From: a bacterium
Lineage (GTDB): Bacteria; Patescibacteriota; Gracilibacteria; JAUYGZ01
DNA: 8,634 nucleotides
Direction: 5' to 3'
NCBI GenBank assembly: GCA_030699855.1
Contig: JAUYKR010000014.1
Coordinates: 1 to 8,634 of the forward strand
Part shown: piece by piece, positions 6,280 to 8,634 of the stretch
Numbering within the stretch: position 1 is the stretch's first letter
Layout: each line of letters begins with the position of its first letter
The notes under the pieces: model-generated
The model's input: the letters and a program-made list of their open reading frames with translations, nothing else
What the model was told of the DNA's origin: nothing
The model's database searches: none
Program-made: the position numbers and the translations under genes

Positions 6280-6366
6280 TCTCTCGGTGATTGAGATGAT
6301 AAAAATCATGAGCAAGTAGTAAAGTGCTTTGCAGCTTCGATTTTTCTGGCTACAATCAGACAGCTT

Positions 6367-6443
<77 letters not shown>

Positions 6444-6452
6444 TTTGACACA

Positions 6453-6506
6453 TAGAGGGTCGCCCCGCTGAAGGTTCTCGGGTGGAGGCGGTGGCTACCC
6501 CGACCA
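6453..6506 (+). repeat. First partial copy of the tRNA-Pro 3' end
   Basis: This segment starts with AGAGGGTCG (6454-6462), identical to 6408-6416 in tRNA-Pro, and ends with GCTACCCCGACCA (6494-6506), identical to 6431-6443. The T arm between them is replaced by other sequence in which CCGC (6465-6468) can pair with GCGG (6488-6491). The D and anticodon arms are absent, so it cannot be a working tRNA. The identity extends three bases past the CCA (ATTT). Confidence 0.85.
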
Positions 6507-6512
6507 TTTTTT
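6458..6512 (+). terminator. Possible terminator of tRNA-Pro within the first partial copy
   Basis: GGTCG (6458-6462) can pair with CGACC (6501-6505), closing a stem-loop that also has the inner CCGC/GCGG pairing. It is followed by A and six T (6507-6512). This is the only T-run after tRNA-Pro and could end its transcript. The stem is interrupted, so the call is tentative. Confidence 0.35.
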
Positions 6513-6513
6513 A

Positions 6514-6550
6514 CAGAGGGTCGTCCCGCTCAGCGGGGCTACCCCGACCA
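6514..6550 (+). repeat. Second partial copy of the tRNA-Pro 3' end
   Basis: CAGAGGGTCG (6514-6523) matches 6407-6416 of tRNA-Pro and GCTACCCCGACCA (6538-6550) matches its acceptor end. The T arm is replaced by a compact hairpin CCCGC-TCA-GCGGG (6525-6537). It shares AGAGGGTCG followed by C or T and then CCCGCT with the first partial copy, so the two copies are closer to each other than to the tRNA. Confidence 0.85.
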
Positions 6551-6562
6551 CCACTTAAAACA

Positions 6563-6590
6563 TTGACTTTTACTAATTTTGTAGTAAAAT
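6563..6590 (+). promoter_or_regulatory. Strong promoter of the large lipoprotein gene
   Basis: TTGACT (6563-6568) and TAAAAT (6585-6590) are spaced by 16 nt, close to the sigma70 consensus. Transcription would start near 6597, leaving a leader of about 184 nt before the ATG at 6781. An AT-rich perfect inverted repeat fills the spacer. Confidence 0.7.
6568..6589. promoter_or_regulatory. Operator-like inverted repeat inside the promoter spacer
   Basis: TTTTACTA (6568-6575) and TAGTAAAA (6582-6589) are perfect 8-bp arms around a 6-bp spacer. The repeat runs from the last base of the -35 to within the -10, so a protein bound there would compete with RNA polymerase. It resembles but is not the same as the TTTTACA palindrome at 5903-5920. 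No partner regulator is identified. Confidence 0.5.
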
Positions 6591-6596
6591 ACTCTA

Positions 6597-6780
6597 TCTT
6601 TGTGATACGGGGTGTTTTCGCCCACGTATTATGAAGTAATGCCCTTTGAAACAACGATTGAAAGCATTCCAGACACGTTTTTGGGGAGAAATAGCTTCTC
6701 TTTAAGCGCGTGTCTGGATCAATGCAGTATGGGAATTATTCGAATTCTGGGCTAATGCCCACAACGAAAGAGAGACGACG
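6597..6780 (+). ncRNA. Structured 5' leader of the large lipoprotein gene
   Basis: The leader holds several hairpins in order. ATACGGGG (6605-6612) pairs with CCC (6621-6623) and CGTAT (6625-6629) around one bulged A. GCATT-CCAGACACG (6664-6677) pairs with CGTGTCTGG (6709-6717) and AATGC (6721-6725), with a 3-nt bulge on the right; inside it GAGAA (6686-6690) pairs with TTCTC (6696-6700). GAATT (6733-6737) pairs with AATTC (6743-6747). GGGC (6749-6752) pairs with GCCC (6757-6760) around TAAT. TAATGCCC occurs twice (6637-6644 and 6753-6760), so GGGC could switch partners. I recognise no known riboswitch class. The last hairpin is 20 nt before the ATG, next to a weak purine-rich site AGAGAG (6769-6774). 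Confidence 0.45.
6639..6755 (+). CDS. Possible 38-codon leader ORF
   Basis: An ATG at 6639 opens a frame of 38 codons ending in TAA at 6753-6755, inside the loop of the last leader hairpin. The product begins MPFETTIESIPDTF and has no signal peptide or known domain. No Shine-Dalgarno precedes it, and a three-codon ORF (6631-6639) overlaps its start. An open stretch of this length can arise by chance. If translated, it would disrupt the leader stems and couple translation to the lipoprotein gene 25 nt further on. Confidence 0.2.
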   Translation: MPFETTIESIPDTFLGRNSFSLSACLDQCSMGIIRILG

Positions 6781-8307
6781 ATGAAGACTCAAACGGCGAT
6801 GGTGGTGCTGGTGACGATGGTGGCGATGGTGATGGTGGGCTGCCAGCAGGGCAGCACGATCTCGACGGTCAACCAGGTGGCCCAGGCGGAGCCGCTCTTT
6901 GAGCAGCTCAAGGGCGAGGTGGCCTACGCGGTCGCCCGGGCCGACCAGCCCATGGGGACCGCGACCCTGAGGGTGTTCGAGAGCGCCCCGGTGGGCAGCT
7001 TCTCGGCCCTGCTCCGGATCGATGCTCAGCTGGTCGACCCCCAGATCGACCCGGTCTCGGACCTCGAGCTCGAGATCGACGGCCAGGCGGCCACGCTGCA
7101 GAGCGTGGCCTGGCTCAGCTCCCCCACCCCCTCCGCCATCCAGCCGCCGAACTTCGCGGAGGAGCCGGGGCATCACGCCTTGGTTTCCTTCCAGCTCGGT
7201 GGCACCTTGGATGTGGGCTTGCACGAGCTCGCGCTCAGGGGTGACTTGCAAAATCTCGTGCCGAGAGCGGGTAGTAGCACCCGTACCGTTCTCGAAATCG
7301 GCCGGGAGTTCCTCTTCCGGTCCGGCGCCGAGCGCCAGCGGGTGACGATGGTGGCAGAGGTCCTCCCCCTCCCGCCGCCGGAGTTGAGCTTCACGGGAGG
7401 AACCTTCGCTCAACCCCAGGTCCGACACGGCCAGTACGTTGAGTTGGAAGGATTTACGGTCGCGGCCTCCGACTACGAGGCGGTGATGGCCCGCAAGGTC
7501 ATCTACCGCCTTTCTGTCGGCAGGGACGTGATCGTCGATGGGTTCGAATTGGTCCGCCGCGAGGCGGGCCAGCAGCAGGTGCTTCAGATTCAGCCGGGCC
7601 AAGCGACGTACGAGGAAGGTCAGCACCAGGCTGAGTTCGATTTCCCTGGTGTGAGTCACTCCAGGATCGACGCGGGCGAAGAAGTGACGTTCTTGATTCG
7701 AGTGAGGCTGACCGCCAAGATCCGATTCCATCGCGAGGGCTTCGTCGGATACTTCTCGGCGTCTCTCATTCGGGATGAAGTCGTGATTGAGCCAAGCGAT
7801 ACCGAGCTCTGGCGGCGTGGACAGGACGAGTTCATGCAGTTCGAGCTTCTCCCCCTGACCTGGTATTTCGAGGCCCAAGGGGGTAGGTCGGTTCGGTCTG
7901 CGGCCAACCCCGGGTCGCAGGATGGCGTGGACTTCTTCGTTCCGGACAGGGCACAGCCGGAGGCGACGATCATGCGTGGTCTGAGCTTCCGAGTGACGAG
8001 CAACCGCCAGGCGCTGTTCAACGGCCTGGTGGGCCAGAGATTCTACCTGCTCGATGACCTGGGGCAAGTGGTCGACAGCGCGCTCCTACAGTTCGACGGC
8101 ACGCTTGAATTCCACTTGCCATGGCTCGTCTTCCGCTTCGGCTGGCGGTTCTCGGTCGTCACCGACATGACGGCGGCCCCCGTGCCGCCGCAGATCGGGG
8201 ACAGCATCCGGTTCCGCATGACCGAGGTGGCCGCCGACGTCGCCAGCACGGGGGTGGCCTACCGGCTGGACTCGCCGGTGGACTCGTTCCTCGAGTACGG
8301 CCCCTGA
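6781..8307 (+). CDS. Large secreted lipoprotein of unknown function
   Basis: The predicted 508-aa protein begins with a lipoprotein signal: a Met/Val-rich hydrophobic stretch (about 7-19) and MVGC, making Cys21 the lipidated residue. The mature part is rich in alternating hydrophobic segments typical of beta-sandwich surface proteins (for example GSFSALLRIDAQLV, VSDLELEIDG and EEVTFLIRVRL). No catalytic motif, repeat domain or anchor other than the lipid was recognised. Codon use is strikingly different from the rest of the window: only five of the first 130 codons end in A or T, while codons around 220-260 are more mixed and the end is G/C-rich again. A purine-rich AGAGAG sits 7-12 nt before the ATG, the only Shine-Dalgarno-like site seen. 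It has its own promoter, long structured leader and strong terminator, and lies between two tRNA genes. A long minus-strand open frame across it is an effect of its GC-rich codons. Confidence 0.85.
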   Translation: MKTQTAMVVLVTMVAMVMVGCQQGSTISTVNQVAQAEPLFEQLKGEVAYAVARADQPMGTATLRVFESAPVGSFSALLRIDAQLVDPQIDPVSDLELEIDGQAATLQSVAWLSSPTPSAIQPPNFAEEPGHHALVSFQLGGTLDVGLHELALRGDLQNLVPRAGSSTRTVLEIGREFLFRSGAERQRVTMVAEVLPLPPPELSFTGGTFAQPQVRHGQYVELEGFTVAASDYEAVMARKVIYRLSVGRDVIVDGFELVRREAGQQQVLQIQPGQATYEEGQHQAEFDFPGVSHSRIDAGEEVTFLIRVRLTAKIRFHREGFVGYFSASLIRDEVVIEPSDTELWRRGQDEFMQFELLPLTWYFEAQGGRSVRSAANPGSQDGVDFFVPDRAQPEATIMRGLSFRVTSNRQALFNGLVGQRFYLLDDLGQVVDSALLQFDGTLEFHLPWLVFRFGWRFSVVTDMTAAPVPPQIGDSIRFRMTEVAADVASTGVAYRLDSPVDSFLEYGP

Positions 8308-8382
8308 CCCTGCTGCACGCACATTGCTTTTGATCGTTTAGCTTAGTTGAGTCGTATCGATTCCTAGCATTTGAAGGCACAA

Positions 8383-8430
8383 GAGGCCCCGCTCCCGACA
8401 GCACGTCGGGACGGGGCCTCGCTTTTTTTT
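8383..8430 (+). terminator. Strong intrinsic terminator after the large lipoprotein gene
   Basis: GAGGCCCCG (8383-8391) pairs with CGGGGCCTC (8412-8420), and TCCCGAC (8393-8399) pairs with GTCGGGA (8405-8411), giving 16 base pairs with one bulged C and a 5-nt loop. GC and eight T (8423-8430) follow. It is about 75 nt past the stop codon. The region 8308-8382 between stop and hairpin holds nothing else recognisable. Confidence 0.95.
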
Positions 8431-8453
8431 GGAGAACAAATGATCAGAACTGT

Positions 8454-8473
8454 GGCCGCCGCTTTGCGGGGCC
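8454..8473 (-). terminator. GC hairpin, possible end of the tRNA-Ser transcript
   Basis: GGCC (8454-8457) with GGCC (8470-8473) and CCGC (8459-8462) with GCGG (8466-8469) form a compact stem with one bulged G and a TTT loop. It lies about 55 nt downstream of tRNA-Ser on the minus strand. Only a scattered T-rich stretch follows on that strand, so termination is a guess. Confidence 0.25.
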
Positions 8474-8528
8474 AAATATCTTCGGCTTCACTGCGTCACT
8501 CCGCTTCTTGTTCAGCTCGAATTCAATT

Positions 8529-8618
8529 TGGCGGAGGGAGAGGGATTCGAACCCTCGATCCACTTGCGCGGATACACGCTTTCCAAGCGTGCGCACTAGG
8601 CCACTATGCGATCCCTCC
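8529..8618 (-). tRNA. tRNA-Ser (anticodon GGA)
   Basis: On the minus strand a 90-nt tRNA with encoded CCA (8529-8531) is complete. The acceptor stem is GGAGGGA with TCCCTCC and discriminator G. The anticodon arm is CACGC / TTGGAAA / GCGTG, giving GGA for UCC and UCU. The long variable arm (ATCC with GGAT) is typical of tRNA-Ser, and the T arm is GAGGG-TTCGAAT-CCCTC. Confidence 0.97.
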
Positions 8619-8634
8619 TTGGGCTCGGTGATAG

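Noticed and set aside
6296..6309. ATGAT-AAAA-ATCAT hairpin after hicB as a terminator
   Set aside because: The stem is short and AT-only apart from one pair per arm, and no T-run follows.
6453..6550. CRISPR or tandem-repeat array
   Set aside because: Only two unequal copies exist and they match the tRNA-Pro 3' end, not a repeat-spacer pattern.
6736..8067. A 443-codon minus-strand open frame opposite the large lipoprotein
   Set aside because: It is rich in His, Arg, Leu and Gly, has no domain, and arises because the plus-strand gene has nearly all G/C third positions. The plus strand has the promoter, signal peptide and terminator.
8483..8503. Near-perfect mirror repeat around 8494 with the direct repeat TCACT
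   Set aside because: Short, one mismatch, and not a purine/pyrimidine-pure tract that would form triplex DNA; no context gives it a role.
8371..8631. An 86-codon plus-strand open frame ending in GGRGIRTLDPLARIHAFQ
   Set aside because: Its second half is the antisense of tRNA-Ser and it also runs through the terminator. It is a common spurious protein, despite a GGAG before an internal ATG at 8440.

Overview
The window looks like a piece of a small-genome bacterium of the Patescibacteria/CPR type. The best markers are a five-helix DUF5671-like membrane protein with a soluble tail, an archaeal-style TrmB-family regulator, a short NSUN-type methyltransferase, and starts that almost all lack a Shine-Dalgarno sequence. 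A Peregrinibacteria-like host is a guess from gene content only. The genetic code is standard: TAA, TAG and TGA all end genes and Trp is TGG. No phage, transposase, CRISPR array or rRNA was seen.

Left part (1-6040). Two leftward operons surround one rightward gene. The first runs lexA then an NSUN-family m5C methyltransferase (1671 to 71). The second runs TrmB-like regulator, DUF5671-like membrane protein, Y-family DNA polymerase (5748 to 2835). Between them a rightward lipoprotein gene (1802-2851) overlaps the polymerase gene tail to tail. The lipoprotein resembles an SH3b plus NlpC/P60 wall hydrolase, but the catalytic Cys and His positions appear to be Ser and Arg. lexA and dinB close together suggest a local SOS/DNA-damage cluster. 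The space upstream of the TrmB-like gene has a good promoter and five TTTTACAC-like motifs, which fits autoregulation.

Middle (5940-6780). A lone short HicB-like gene has an extended -10 promoter and no hicA beside it. Next is tRNA-Pro(UGG) with encoded CCA. Two partial copies of its 3' end follow; each keeps the CTACCCCGACCA acceptor end but has a different hairpin in place of the T arm. Then come a strong promoter with a perfect 8+8 bp inverted repeat inside its spacer and a leader of about 180 nt with at least four hairpins.

Right part (6781-8634). A large lipoprotein of unknown function has very G/C-rich third codon positions at its start and a more mixed middle. A very strong intrinsic terminator follows it, then tRNA-Ser(GGA) on the minus strand. 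Promoter, structured leader, lipoprotein and terminator form a self-contained unit between two tRNA genes. The tRNA-Pro remnants and the foreign codon use raise the possibility of an old integration, but no integrase is present. The most unusual items are the tRNA-Pro remnants, the structured leader with its operator-like promoter, and the inactive-looking NlpC/P60 lipoprotein.
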